DNA of 64,000 bases from Sinorhizobium chiapasense. GTDB taxonomy: Bacteria; Pseudomonadota; Alphaproteobacteria; Rhizobiales; Rhizobiaceae. Below the pieces are notes generated by a model. That model searched no databases, was not told the origin of the DNA, and was given only the letters and a program-made list of their open reading frames with translations. A program made the position numbers and the translations under genes. The stretch covers positions 1 to 64,000 of the forward strand of contig NZ_CP133149.1 of assembly GCF_036488675.1 (NCBI RefSeq), given 5' to 3'. Position 1 is the first letter of the stretch, and each line of letters opens with the position of its first letter. Positions 7,708-16,074 of this stretch are shown one piece after another.

Positions 7708-8880
7708 ATGACTTGGGCGCCTATTTACGTCCTGCCGAATATACCGCTGGATGCAGCGATCGGCTGTAATCTGGCGGTGCTCGCCCCGGCCCATGATGAG
7801 CGTGTTACGGCGCTAAAGCGGGCACATCCGAACTTTCGCGCATTCCTCAGGCGGTTCACCGACAATTTCGGCGAGAAGTTCGAACCCTGCGTGCTGCTCC
7901 TGCACGCGTCTGCACCAGAGAGCTTTCGCCATGTCTCGGCGATCGCAAGTTTCCGCGATGCCGTCGCGATTGCTGCGATCAGCCACGCCCGCGCGCATCA
8001 GCTCTCGCATCCCCGTGGGATGCGGGTGCTATTTGGCGAGGCATTCGCCATTTACCCTTGGATGCTCGACCGGAATTTTGAGGACATTATCGGCAGTACG
8101 CCGGCGCTTCTCGGCACGCATCTCGTCTCGAGCTTCAAGGGCCAGTCTTCGCCCTCGGTGTTTCGTACAAACCTCAACCCAAGCGCGGTTGATCAGCCGC
8201 TCCTCGATGCCCTCCTGATTTGCTGGCGACGACGCTATGAGGCGGCAGAACCGGAATGGAAAGATATCGCGCTGATGCGCTCGCTCAACATGGCCTATCA
8301 GGCTTCGCTGCTGCCGGCGGGAACCGAGGCCACTTTCTACGACGTCGGGCGGATCCTGTCGCTCTGGGTCAGTGCCTTCGAGATCCTGGTCCATCCCGGA
8401 GGAAATGGTATCTCCAACAGGGACAAGGTGTTTGACCTGATCGAGCAGGCGCCTTGGCTCATTCGGGCCAGTCGGGATCTCGCCCACGACACGGGCCCTG
8501 CCAAGAAACTCGTCAAACGCACGCTGGCGTCCTGGCTATACCAGAAGCTCAACGACAGTCGTAACGACTTCCTGCACGGCAACCCAGTCGAGCGGGACAG
8601 CCTTGTCCTGGAAATCCCCCAAAGGGGCATATTCGAATATGCCGCTCCGCTCTATCGCATCGCCCTGACCGCCTTTCTGCCGCTCGTCTATGACCGGCCG
8701 CAGCCGTCGGCGGACGAGCCGTCAGCACTGGGCGCCTGGCTCGCCGATCGCATGACCTTCACCGACCCGCAGAGAAGCGCCGAAGCCGCGCTGCAAACCG
8801 TGCTGCAGCCGCCTCTGGATCCACTGGCGGGACATACCCGCGTAACCCGGCCAGCGCCCCAAAATGGTCCTTCGCAGTGA
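7708..8880 (+). CDS. HEPN-like protein with RNDFLH motif
   Basis: A 390-residue protein, divergent from the AbiV unit. Near the C-terminal third it carries SRNDFLHG (R285-H290 from this start), an exact Rx4H motif like the RNase active site of HEPN/Apea-type domains, within a helical context (SWLYQKLNDSRNDFLHGNPV). The N-terminal two thirds are unassigned. ATG 7708 follows AGGA at a usable distance; the longer frame begins with TTG at 7690. The HEPN reading is a motif-level inference; the family is otherwise unrecognised. Neighbourhood suggests defence. Confidence 0.7.
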   Translation: MTWAPIYVLPNIPLDAAIGCNLAVLAPAHDERVTALKRAHPNFRAFLRRFTDNFGEKFEPCVLLLHASAPESFRHVSAIASFRDAVAIAAISHARAHQLSHPRGMRVLFGEAFAIYPWMLDRNFEDIIGSTPALLGTHLVSSFKGQSSPSVFRTNLNPSAVDQPLLDALLICWRRRYEAAEPEWKDIALMRSLNMAYQASLLPAGTEATFYDVGRILSLWVSAFEILVHPGGNGISNRDKVFDLIEQAPWLIRASRDLAHDTGPAKKLVKRTLASWLYQKLNDSRNDFLHGNPVERDSLVLEIPQRGIFEYAAPLYRIALTAFLPLVYDRPQPSADEPSALGAWLADRMTFTDPQRSAEAALQTVLQPPLDPLAGHTRVTRPAPQNGPSQ

Positions 8881-9004
8881 ATCCGGCTTCACCGGCATTT
8901 GGCCATTTGTTCTCGTAAATGCGCTCTTTGTCCTTGCGATCCGTCGCCAAGTTGAATGATATCTTTCATCAATGCTCGGAACTTCTTAAACGACCAGGTC
9001 CCCG

Positions 9005-9664
9005 ATGCTGCTTGAACTTAAAAGCCAACTGGCGGCGGCCGGTTTCGTACTGTTGAATAGCTACCGACCCGGCGCGGACGTCGTCGACGTGGCCGAGGAG
9101 CTCGGCGAAACGCTGACGCCTTGGGAAGGCGGCCTGGTCCAGACGCTGTCGCCGCGTGCGCAAGGGGATCCAAACACCTACAGCGGCAACTTTGGCCTCG
9201 GCGCATTTCCCTTTCATACCGATCTCGCTCATTGGCGTATCCCGCCGCGCTACCTCGTTCTGAGGTGTGTTACCGGCTATGCCGATGTTCCGACGTCGCT
9301 GGTGGACGGGAATTCCCTGGTCGAGGCGCTTTCGCGCAGCTTACTGGCCCGCGCGATCTTCAAACCGCGGCGCCCGCGCGATGGGGCCTATGCCCTGTTG
9401 AGGCTTCTCGAAAACACCGCCGACGGCCGTCACCTGCTGCGGTGGGACGAGCTGTTTTTACAACCCGCCAGCCCGGTCGGGGGAAAGGCCAACGACCTGG
9501 TGCGCGAATGGCTTTCTGACTGCCAACCGATCTCGGTTGCGCTAACGCAGCCCGACGACACACTCATCATCGACAACTGGCGCATGCTTCACGCTCGTTC
9601 GCCCGTCCTTGCGGGGCGGGAAGACCGAGCCATTCAAAGGGTATATTTGAGGGGGTTGAATTGA
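9005..9664 (+). CDS. TauD/TfdA-like Fe(II)/2-oxoglutarate-dependent oxygenase
   Basis: A 219-residue protein with the facial triad of TauD-like oxygenases: FPFHTDLAHW gives H71-x-D73, and IIDNWRMLHARSPV gives the distal H196, followed by an arginine (R208 or R212) suited to 2-oxoglutarate binding. These enzymes hydroxylate small molecules, or occasionally macromolecules, using O2. It is shorter than taurine dioxygenase (about 280 aa). The gene overlaps the next one by TTGA, so the two are translated together. The substrate cannot be read from sequence. In this context it might modify a nucleotide, a phage component or a small signal, but that is speculation. Confidence 0.72.
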   Translation: MLLELKSQLAAAGFVLLNSYRPGADVVDVAEELGETLTPWEGGLVQTLSPRAQGDPNTYSGNFGLGAFPFHTDLAHWRIPPRYLVLRCVTGYADVPTSLVDGNSLVEALSRSLLARAIFKPRRPRDGAYALLRLLENTADGRHLLRWDELFLQPASPVGGKANDLVREWLSDCQPISVALTQPDDTLIIDNWRMLHARSPVLAGREDRAIQRVYLRGLN

Positions 9665-10617
9665 AGAAAACGATAGAGCCGGCCGCGACGCCAGCGGCCT
9701 ATGATCCGGAGGCGCTCTACGCCAAGGCCGAGCGCTACATCCAGCAGATGAGCGATCTCGACAAGGACAATTGGGACTATGCACTCTGGTCGAGCCTCGC
9801 CCTCGAATTCCTGGCGCGTGCGGCTCTCGCCAATATCAGCCCTGTGCTGCTCGCCGAAACAGACAAGGCATCCTGGTCCAGCCTCTGTTTCTCCCTCGGT
9901 TTTACGCCCAAGGAAAAGAAGTTCACTCCTCGCTCGATCGCTATTGGCGAGGTCTTCAAGCGCCTCGAGGAAATCATCGACGATTTCGTCGACGAACATG
10001 TGAAATTCGGCGTGCGCCACACAGGCAAGCGCAATGCCGAGCTTCACTCAGGTGAACCCGCATTCGACGGGGTCAAGGGATCGAGTTGGCAACCGCGTTT
10101 CTATGAAAGCTGCGACGTGCTTCTCGCATCAATGGGGATGACGCTCGCGGACTTCCTTGGCGAGAACGAAGCCAAGGTTGCTCGCAAGCTCATCGATGCC
10201 GCTGCCGACGAGAGCGCGAAGGCCGTGCAAGGCGACATCGAAAAGCACAAGGCACTCTGGGACGCTCTCGATGCAGACGAGCGTGAGAAGCTCGCCGGGC
10301 AGGCTGCGCTCTTGGCTACCCGGCATGCGGGGCATCGTGTCTCCTGTCCTGCCTGCACGTCACAGGCGCTGGTGCACGGCGACCCGATCTCGGATCCGAC
10401 CAGGAAATTCAGTGAAGACGAGATCACCGAGACGCAGGAATATCTGCCGAACCAGTTCGAATGCACCGCTTGCCGCCTGAAGATATCCGGTCTGTCGCGC
10501 CTGGCTGTCGCCGGGGTGAGCGACCGCTACAAGAAAACCCAGCTCTACGATCCCGCCGAATTTTATGCGCCGGCCGATGATTGGTCCGGGTACGAGGACG
10601 ACAATAACGAACGTTGA
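9661..10617 (+). CDS. HEPN-like protein with C-terminal zinc ribbon
   Basis: A 318-residue protein starting at a TTG that overlaps the oxygenase stop (TTGA). It contains RHTGKRNAELHSGEP with R124-N-A-E-L-H129, an Rx4H motif like HEPN RNases. A four-cysteine zinc ribbon follows (SCPACTSQ and FECTACRLK, about residues 228-280), and the tail is acidic. Coupling to the oxygenase argues that the two proteins work together. A HEPN domain joined to a nucleic-acid-type zinc ribbon would fit an RNA- or DNA-triggered nuclease, but the activity is an inference from two short motifs. Confidence 0.68.
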   Translation: MKKTIEPAATPAAYDPEALYAKAERYIQQMSDLDKDNWDYALWSSLALEFLARAALANISPVLLAETDKASWSSLCFSLGFTPKEKKFTPRSIAIGEVFKRLEEIIDDFVDEHVKFGVRHTGKRNAELHSGEPAFDGVKGSSWQPRFYESCDVLLASMGMTLADFLGENEAKVARKLIDAAADESAKAVQGDIEKHKALWDALDADEREKLAGQAALLATRHAGHRVSCPACTSQALVHGDPISDPTRKFSEDEITETQEYLPNQFECTACRLKISGLSRLAVAGVSDRYKKTQLYDPAEFYAPADDWSGYEDDNNER

Positions 10618-10627
10618 CGAGCCGCGC

Positions 10628-11152
10628 TCAAAACTCCCTCAGCGTCGCGAATTCGGTTTGTTCGGACGGTATCCCGAGCGCGGTCATTCCGCTCAGTACC
10701 CCGGCCACGTTGCCGTGGTAGCTGACCTTCCACCGCGCCAAAGATGTCACATTCCTCATCACCTCGTAAAAATAGGGATGATCGACGCTTGAGACGGAGT
10801 GCCCCATGACGAAGATCTCAGTCACGCCGGAAAGCCTGGCGAAAAACGGGGCGTTGGTTTCGATCACCGCCTCGGTCGGCTTGAACGTCTCCTTGAAGTA
10901 ATCGTCGATCAGACCCTGACCTTCGACCACGCGCATGTCCGCATCCTCGGGATCGGCGTAGATCCGGTAGGGATCGAGATTCGCCTCCGGCTCCCAGCCA
11001 TGACCAAGGATCAACGTTTCGGTCGGGTTCGCCGCTGACCCATGAATGTGCAGCACCTGGCTGTCCGGAACGCCATAGAGCTGCTGCAGCGACGACGTGT
11101 AGTTGAAGTTCAGGAAAATCGCTGACCGCCGGTAGGAATTCCAAGACGACAA
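10628..11152 (-). pseudogene. AbiH-like abortive infection protein, N-terminally truncated
   Basis: 174 residues matching the C-terminal part of AbiH proteins: FLNFNYTSSLQQLYG, QVLHIHGSA and LILGHGWEPE are the characteristic successive motifs, ending in a region with IFVMGHSVSSVDHPYF. Full AbiH proteins are about twice this length and begin with a GNGFDL-type nucleotide-binding motif, which is absent; the preceding 60 bp contain no continuation in any frame that I can see. It is therefore probably a remnant, although a shorter functional variant cannot be excluded. It converges with the HEPN-zinc ribbon gene. Confidence 0.7.
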
Positions 11153-11212
11153 ATCTTATGGCATCTCATTGAAACCTGCCGTCTATTAGAAGACTGTATA
11201 GCTACCATTTTG

Positions 11213-14200
11213 TCATCGCCTTTTGAGATTTACGCGTATCTCATCACCTAGGAACCAACCACCTCCCTCGCTCCACGACGAGATGATTCCGCGCGTCTCA
11301 AGCCATTGGACCAACGCACGATTTTCATCTGATGTTGGCAATCTTGGAGTGTGATATCCTGTCGTGATCTCAGAAAAAGGCTCTGCAAGCGCCGCAAGCA
11401 CTTCGCGCACTTCGTCGACCGTCATAGTCGAGTGAAACTTGTTGAACAGCGAAATCTGCGTCCCAACGGGCCTTGAATTCAGTATCAGTGATCGCGCTCT
11501 AGCCGCGTCAAGGCCGGATATACGAGCGTTGGTGCGGTCAAGAATCGGGCCGATGAGTGCCGCTCGTTTTGGCAGTTCCGTCAGCGTATTCAGATCGATT
11601 AGGTCGATTATCGCGCGCTTATCGTCATCTGTTATGTCGGCTTGAAGGAGCCCTTCTCGGAAGACGTCGTCGAGACCGAACATGTCGGGATCGGCGAGAT
11701 AAGCTTCGATGTTTTCTGCCACGAAAAGGACCGGCAAGTCTGTACTGACGTCCAGGCTGTCAAGGTTCTCCTTTGAAAAGGTGATCTTCCGCTCTTTTAT
11801 GAGAGTAGTGAGCTTCGAAGAATCGAGGCTCTTGGGAAAATTCTTGAACGTATTGGGCAACGCTCGGACATATTCCCGGTAGCCGTCATCGCTCAATGCA
11901 TTCGCGTTAACAAGGAATTGGCGTAGCAGCAGCGTCTCCGGATCGTTAGGCAGACGGTGGTTCAGAATTGCCGCGCGCACATCTTTCCGATCAAGATAGG
12001 CCACCAGGATTTCCGCCGCGAAGCCACTGCCTGCCATGAACGAGATACAGTTCTGCCATGTCGGCACGATACGTCGCAGCCCAAACACCATGGCGTGCAA
12101 TTTCTCCGGAACACCCTCCAGCGTTGGCAGGAGAGCCGTCTGTCGACCGAGAAACTCACGAAGATTGTCGTCGTCAAGTTCCGCCCGGCCGAGGAGATCG
12201 GTTATGGCTGCGGCATCTTCCTCAGCATTGTCATGAAGCTCGAGGAGCACGTCGCTAAGATAGAGATCAAGGTCGCGTTCAACCCTCGTGATCAAGGCAC
12301 GATCTGTGAGCGAACGCAGCGTAGTGTAATTACGCTCGCGAAACGCTACGAGATTGGTCTCGCCCAGAACTTCGGAAAAGACATGTTCCAGATTGGCAAC
12401 CGAGAGTTCGAAAAGGCCTCGTCTTACCATGAAGCTCACGATGCCGTGGGATCTCCCGATTGCCGGGAGGTCTCGAACCTCGAAGCCAATGCACTCGAGG
12501 CGTTCGGGTGCCAAGTCAGATGCAAGTGCCAGAATTTCAGGAAGTCTCGCCGCGACGAAATCAGGCAACTCGTCGCCACCGCGTGCTAGGGTTTCTAGCG
12601 CCCTTTCCGGCAGGTTGGTTACCAACTGTGTGATATGGGAGAGATTGCGCTTGCTGGCGATTGCCGTCGTAACGAACTGCTTCCATCCGTCAGCGAGGCG
12701 CGAAAGCAATTCGGGGACAGCGCGCCCCGTTGCGTAATAGGCCTCGAAGAAATCTCCGCAGACTTCAAAATGAGATGCGATGAACTCTAAGAGCTTACGA
12801 GTCTGCTCGCTGTAGCGGGTCGCCTCGCTCAGAAGGCAGTCAACTAATTTGACGTTAAGGACATAGCTTTGCCCGAAGTCCGCTTCGCGCATCGCTGCGA
12901 TGACCTCATTCGGGTTGTCAATCTGAAAGCCGGGATCGGGAGTATAGAACGCCCGTACCTGTCTCAGAAACTTGTTGTCATTGGGTGAGAGCCGACCAGA
13001 ATGAAACAGCGATGTATATTGATAATACGTATCGTCAAGATGACCTTCTAGAATCAAGAAGCGAGCCAGCTCTCCCTTTTCGCCGAAGCCGTCGAAAAGA
13101 TCGGTTACACGCTCGGCGCCTGAACGCACAAGTTCATTGAATTTGGTTGTTCGAAGAGTCGCGATCTTCGCTCTAAGCTCACGAATTTGTCGCAAGCTCT
13201 CGCTCTTGTTGGCCTCAGTTTTGTTTTCGATCTCTACCATGCGCTGCAAGTAGGTCTTCTGGCTATCGACCTCGTTCTGCAAGGTGGAGATATCGATCCG
13301 CTGTCGGTGATTATAGATGTTGCGGTAGCTGATATGCGGAGTTGAGAATAACTGCTCAAACCCGTCTTGCCCAACAAGCTCCGGAAGTGTGATCCAAGAT
13401 TGCCCGCCAAGGCTGACGCCAGTGACGTCCGCGGGCAGCCGCTCGATAAGCGCCATTGCGTAGATTCGACGCAATTCTTTCAGGTCAGAAGGTGTCTGCC
13501 GTTCGGCAATGTCGATCTTTTGTTCGAGTTCCGCTATCTCGGCCTTACAAGCGGCCTCTCCGTGTGTAACAAGTTCATCGTGGCGGCCCAGAATATCAGC
13601 GAGATTTCCCTCGCCCCGGTGGAGCTGTTCGAAATCTTTGGGGTAGACGTTCTTATAGATCAAGATCGCAAGCAGCTTGTTGGCGTCCAGCGTATTTTCG
13701 TCGTCGGTTTCCAGGTTGGCGACGTAGATGGCATATTCATTGAAGATATTCTGAATGAGCCTCAAGTCATTTAGATATCTTGATACCTCTCGTAGGAACT
13801 GCCGATCAAGGCGCCCGTCTAGTTCAAGCCTCTTTCCCTGTTCCAGCACCATGTCGATCGAGTTCGAAGCGTTGATGATCGGAATGACGGGAATGATGAA
13901 TTCAAAGAACTTAGTCCGATCCGTATTAACAAACACGTCGTCGCGTAGGGCGTAAAGAAATCTAATCGTTCGTTTGACTCCCGCATTCTCATTCACCAAA
14001 CTGTTTATTTCACGCAATGTCACAAATATTTCGGCATCTTCGAAGCGATCCAGATCCTCAATGATTACGAGATCATAGTCTGTTGACTGGAAGAAGTAGA
14101 TAATCTCATCCAAATGACGGTTAAGTATTGAATCTAGATTGTCTGACGCAGGCCTTATTTCTATGTCTTTTAGAGAGATGCTTTTGAGTGACAGCCCAAA

Positions 14201-14854
14201 GCTGGCGACATAAAAGTTGTGCAACACAACCCACAAAAAAAGCAATGAAAACGCGAAGACTCCAAAATTAGGCCAATTGCTGAATGCGAGTGGATCGAAA
14301 AAGGTGCCGCTGATTATCGGTTCCCGCTTTGTGAACACGTACCAGAGCGAAAGTAGGCCGAACATGATGTACAGCGATTTGAAGATCGACAAGACGTCAG
14401 GGGATTGAATTCGCTTAAATCGCGACAGTGGAAGTTTGTTGGCATCTGCGCCGTACAGCATTTGCTGTAGTATGCTTCTTTCAATCTCTTGCCGACTCAC
14501 TTTGAGACTTGGGGCGCTAGTTTCTTTGTCGCTTGGCGGGCTGGCTTCTTTCACGAACGCGGCGAGAGATATATGAAGTGCAGGTCTTCGGTATCTTTTC
14601 AGGAACGACTGGATGATGCTGCTTTTTCCTGAACCATAAGGCCCCGTCAGCGCTATATTGTTTACCTTCGGGTCAGTCGTGGCGAAGAGCAAAGCTTCGG
14701 AATATACACCATCCTTGTCAGCTTGGTCGGTCGGGGCGAGATTTACAAATTTTGCTTTTGTGACGGCTGGGCGACCAATACCTTCCAAAAAGGCGCCGAA
14801 ACTAGTGAACAAGCCACCCAGCCAACTTGTTAATGTTGTAATGCGTTCGCCCAT
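11213..14854 (-). CDS. YobI-like membrane-associated P-loop NTPase
   Basis: A very large protein (1213 aa from the ATG at 14854; the longer frame starts with TTG at 14872). The N-terminal domain has a Walker A, GPYGSGKSS (about 71-79), and a Walker B, LVIIEDLDRF (about 262-271), the arrangement of YobI/KAP-type NTPases. Two hydrophobic segments lie between them (about 157-176 and 197-218), as in KAP ATPases, which insert membrane helices in the P-loop domain. A coiled coil (about 440-580) and a long helical repeat-like C-terminus follow. Related NTPases occur in defence islands; its job here is inferred from that. Base composition is more AT-rich than its neighbours, suggesting separate acquisition. 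Confidence 0.8.
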   Translation of the reverse strand: MGERITTLTSWLGGLFTSFGAFLEGIGRPAVTKAKFVNLAPTDQADKDGVYSEALLFATTDPKVNNIALTGPYGSGKSSIIQSFLKRYRRPALHISLAAFVKEASPPSDKETSAPSLKVSRQEIERSILQQMLYGADANKLPLSRFKRIQSPDVLSIFKSLYIMFGLLSLWYVFTKREPIISGTFFDPLAFSNWPNFGVFAFSLLFLWVVLHNFYVASFGLSLKSISLKDIEIRPASDNLDSILNRHLDEIIYFFQSTDYDLVIIEDLDRFEDAEIFVTLREINSLVNENAGVKRTIRFLYALRDDVFVNTDRTKFFEFIIPVIPIINASNSIDMVLEQGKRLELDGRLDRQFLREVSRYLNDLRLIQNIFNEYAIYVANLETDDENTLDANKLLAILIYKNVYPKDFEQLHRGEGNLADILGRHDELVTHGEAACKAEIAELEQKIDIAERQTPSDLKELRRIYAMALIERLPADVTGVSLGGQSWITLPELVGQDGFEQLFSTPHISYRNIYNHRQRIDISTLQNEVDSQKTYLQRMVEIENKTEANKSESLRQIRELRAKIATLRTTKFNELVRSGAERVTDLFDGFGEKGELARFLILEGHLDDTYYQYTSLFHSGRLSPNDNKFLRQVRAFYTPDPGFQIDNPNEVIAAMREADFGQSYVLNVKLVDCLLSEATRYSEQTRKLLEFIASHFEVCGDFFEAYYATGRAVPELLSRLADGWKQFVTTAIASKRNLSHITQLVTNLPERALETLARGGDELPDFVAARLPEILALASDLAPERLECIGFEVRDLPAIGRSHGIVSFMVRRGLFELSVANLEHVFSEVLGETNLVAFRERNYTTLRSLTDRALITRVERDLDLYLSDVLLELHDNAEEDAAAITDLLGRAELDDDNLREFLGRQTALLPTLEGVPEKLHAMVFGLRRIVPTWQNCISFMAGSGFAAEILVAYLDRKDVRAAILNHRLPNDPETLLLRQFLVNANALSDDGYREYVRALPNTFKNFPKSLDSSKLTTLIKERKITFSKENLDSLDVSTDLPVLFVAENIEAYLADPDMFGLDDVFREGLLQADITDDDKRAIIDLIDLNTLTELPKRAALIGPILDRTNARISGLDAARARSLILNSRPVGTQISLFNKFHSTMTVDEVREVLAALAEPFSEITTGYHTPRLPTSDENRALVQWLETRGIISSWSEGGGWFLGDEIRVNLKRR

Positions 14855-14941
14855 GAGTAACCTAACTATCAAAAATCCAAGCGATAAATATCACTGACGA
14901 GCCGGAAAAACCTACTTTTTAACCGCCAAGAAATCCGCATT

Positions 14942-14960
14942 TGGGAATCCTAGATTCCCA
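14942..14960. promoter_or_regulatory. Palindrome upstream of the YobI-like gene
   Basis: TGGGAATC-CTA-GATTCCCA is a perfect 8-bp-arm palindrome, 88 bp upstream of the NTPase start on the minus strand, in a 370-bp stretch (14855-15224) that otherwise holds no gene I can support. It is a good candidate operator for this long gene. No cognate regulator lies next to it. Confidence 0.4.
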
Positions 14961-15224
14961 CCATCCGCAATCATAGCGGGAAGTCGCCATTGGTAATAGT
15001 CTCGATGATTGGCAGCATTCCTGCGCTCACGGTATCAGCCGCAACGGCCGAGATGGGGGCGCAACGCTGTCCTGGGCTTAAGCGTGGACACGCCCCTTAC
15101 GGGCCGTGCAGAATTGTGCTTCCGCGAGCCCTGCGAGCCTTGTTGCTGCGATGTTCACCCTTTGGGCCAAAATGATCGCATAATGTATCGTCGGGAACTA
15201 CGGTCGCGTTGTCGCGGTATTGGA

Positions 15225-15857
15225 TCAACCCTGGCGTATATGACGTGAGATTACGTCCTTGTAGGTCTCGGTCTTGCCTCCGGTAATCGCGTCGATCATT
15301 TCATGATGCTCCCTGGACGATTGCTCGATGCGCGCCCGCGTTTTCCATTGCGCCACGGGGGCGGAGGAGGTGCGCTGGCGGATTTCCGTCACGAGGTTGA
15401 CGAGCTCCTGATTGCCGCAGAGCGCAAGCAGGCGATGGTGAAAGGCGAGATTGGCCTCGTAAAGTTCAATCGGCGTTCCTTCGAGGATCATCCGGTCGAA
15501 GCGCGATGCGAGGTCGCGTAGCGACTCGACGTCCGCGGCAGACGCATTTGACACGATCTTATCCGCAACGCCGGTCTCCAGCAGGATGCGAATTTCGGTG
15601 ACCTCGGCCGCCTGCCGTCCGTCCGGCTCGAACACGTGGTAGCCGCGGTTCGGTACGTGCTCGACGAGGCGTCGCTGGGCGAGCCGGTCGAGTGCGCGGC
15701 GCACTTCCGGACGGGTACACTGATAACGCCGCTCAAGGTCGATCTGCTTCAGCCACGCGCCGGCGGCGAGCACGCCTGTCTGGATGTCGTGCAGAATCAA
15801 ATCCGTGACGTCGACCGCCTTAGCATCGCTCTCTTCCCGCGGTTTCACCTTGTTCAT
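15225..15857 (-). CDS. GntR-family (FCD) transcriptional regulator
   Basis: A 210-residue FadR/VanR-type regulator. An N-terminal winged helix (IQTGVLAAGAWLKQIDLERRYQCTRPEVRRALDRLAQRRLVEHVPNRGYHV, described in pieces: LERRYQ, RPEVRRALDRL, NRGYHV) is followed by an FCD effector domain with TEIRILLETGVADKI, NLAFHHRLL and the metal/ligand histidine SSREHHEMIDAI. It is divergently oriented to the M20/M28/ABC importer operon and so probably controls it in response to the imported amino-acid derivative. A perfect 16-bp palindrome in the shared intergenic region is its likely operator. Confidence 0.88.
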   Translation of the reverse strand: MNKVKPREESDAKAVDVTDLILHDIQTGVLAAGAWLKQIDLERRYQCTRPEVRRALDRLAQRRLVEHVPNRGYHVFEPDGRQAAEVTEIRILLETGVADKIVSNASAADVESLRDLASRFDRMILEGTPIELYEANLAFHHRLLALCGNQELVNLVTEIRQRTSSAPVAQWKTRARIEQSSREHHEMIDAITGGKTETYKDVISRHIRQG

Positions 15858-16027
15858 GTGGCCTCCTTCAGATCTCGATCATTCTGCCATTGCCCGTGGT
15901 CGCTCTCCAAGATGCGGCGGCGTGGAAAATGGAAGGCAGGCGTGTGGATAAACCGATTCATACCTCTCCGACGCCCTCTGTCATAAAATTCGCTTGATCT
16001 CACTTGCGCATTTCAAAATGTTATCAT

Positions 16028-16043
16028 AAATTGGCGCCAATTT
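16028..16043. promoter_or_regulatory. 16-bp palindromic operator candidate
   Basis: AAATTGGCGCCAATTT is a perfect 16-bp palindrome, 31 bp upstream of the M20 hydrolase start and about 170 bp upstream of the divergent GntR gene. Position and symmetry fit binding of the dimeric GntR/FCD repressor over the promoter of the catabolic operon. Confidence 0.55.
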
Positions 16044-16074
16044 TGGATATCATTGTTTGGGAAGTCAGTAAACG

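Noticed and set aside
8759..8950. 63-residue minus-strand frame starting MATDRKDKERIYENKWPNAG
   Set aside because: The composition looks plausible, but it overlaps the 3' end of the HEPN-like gene by over 100 bp and has no ribosome site.
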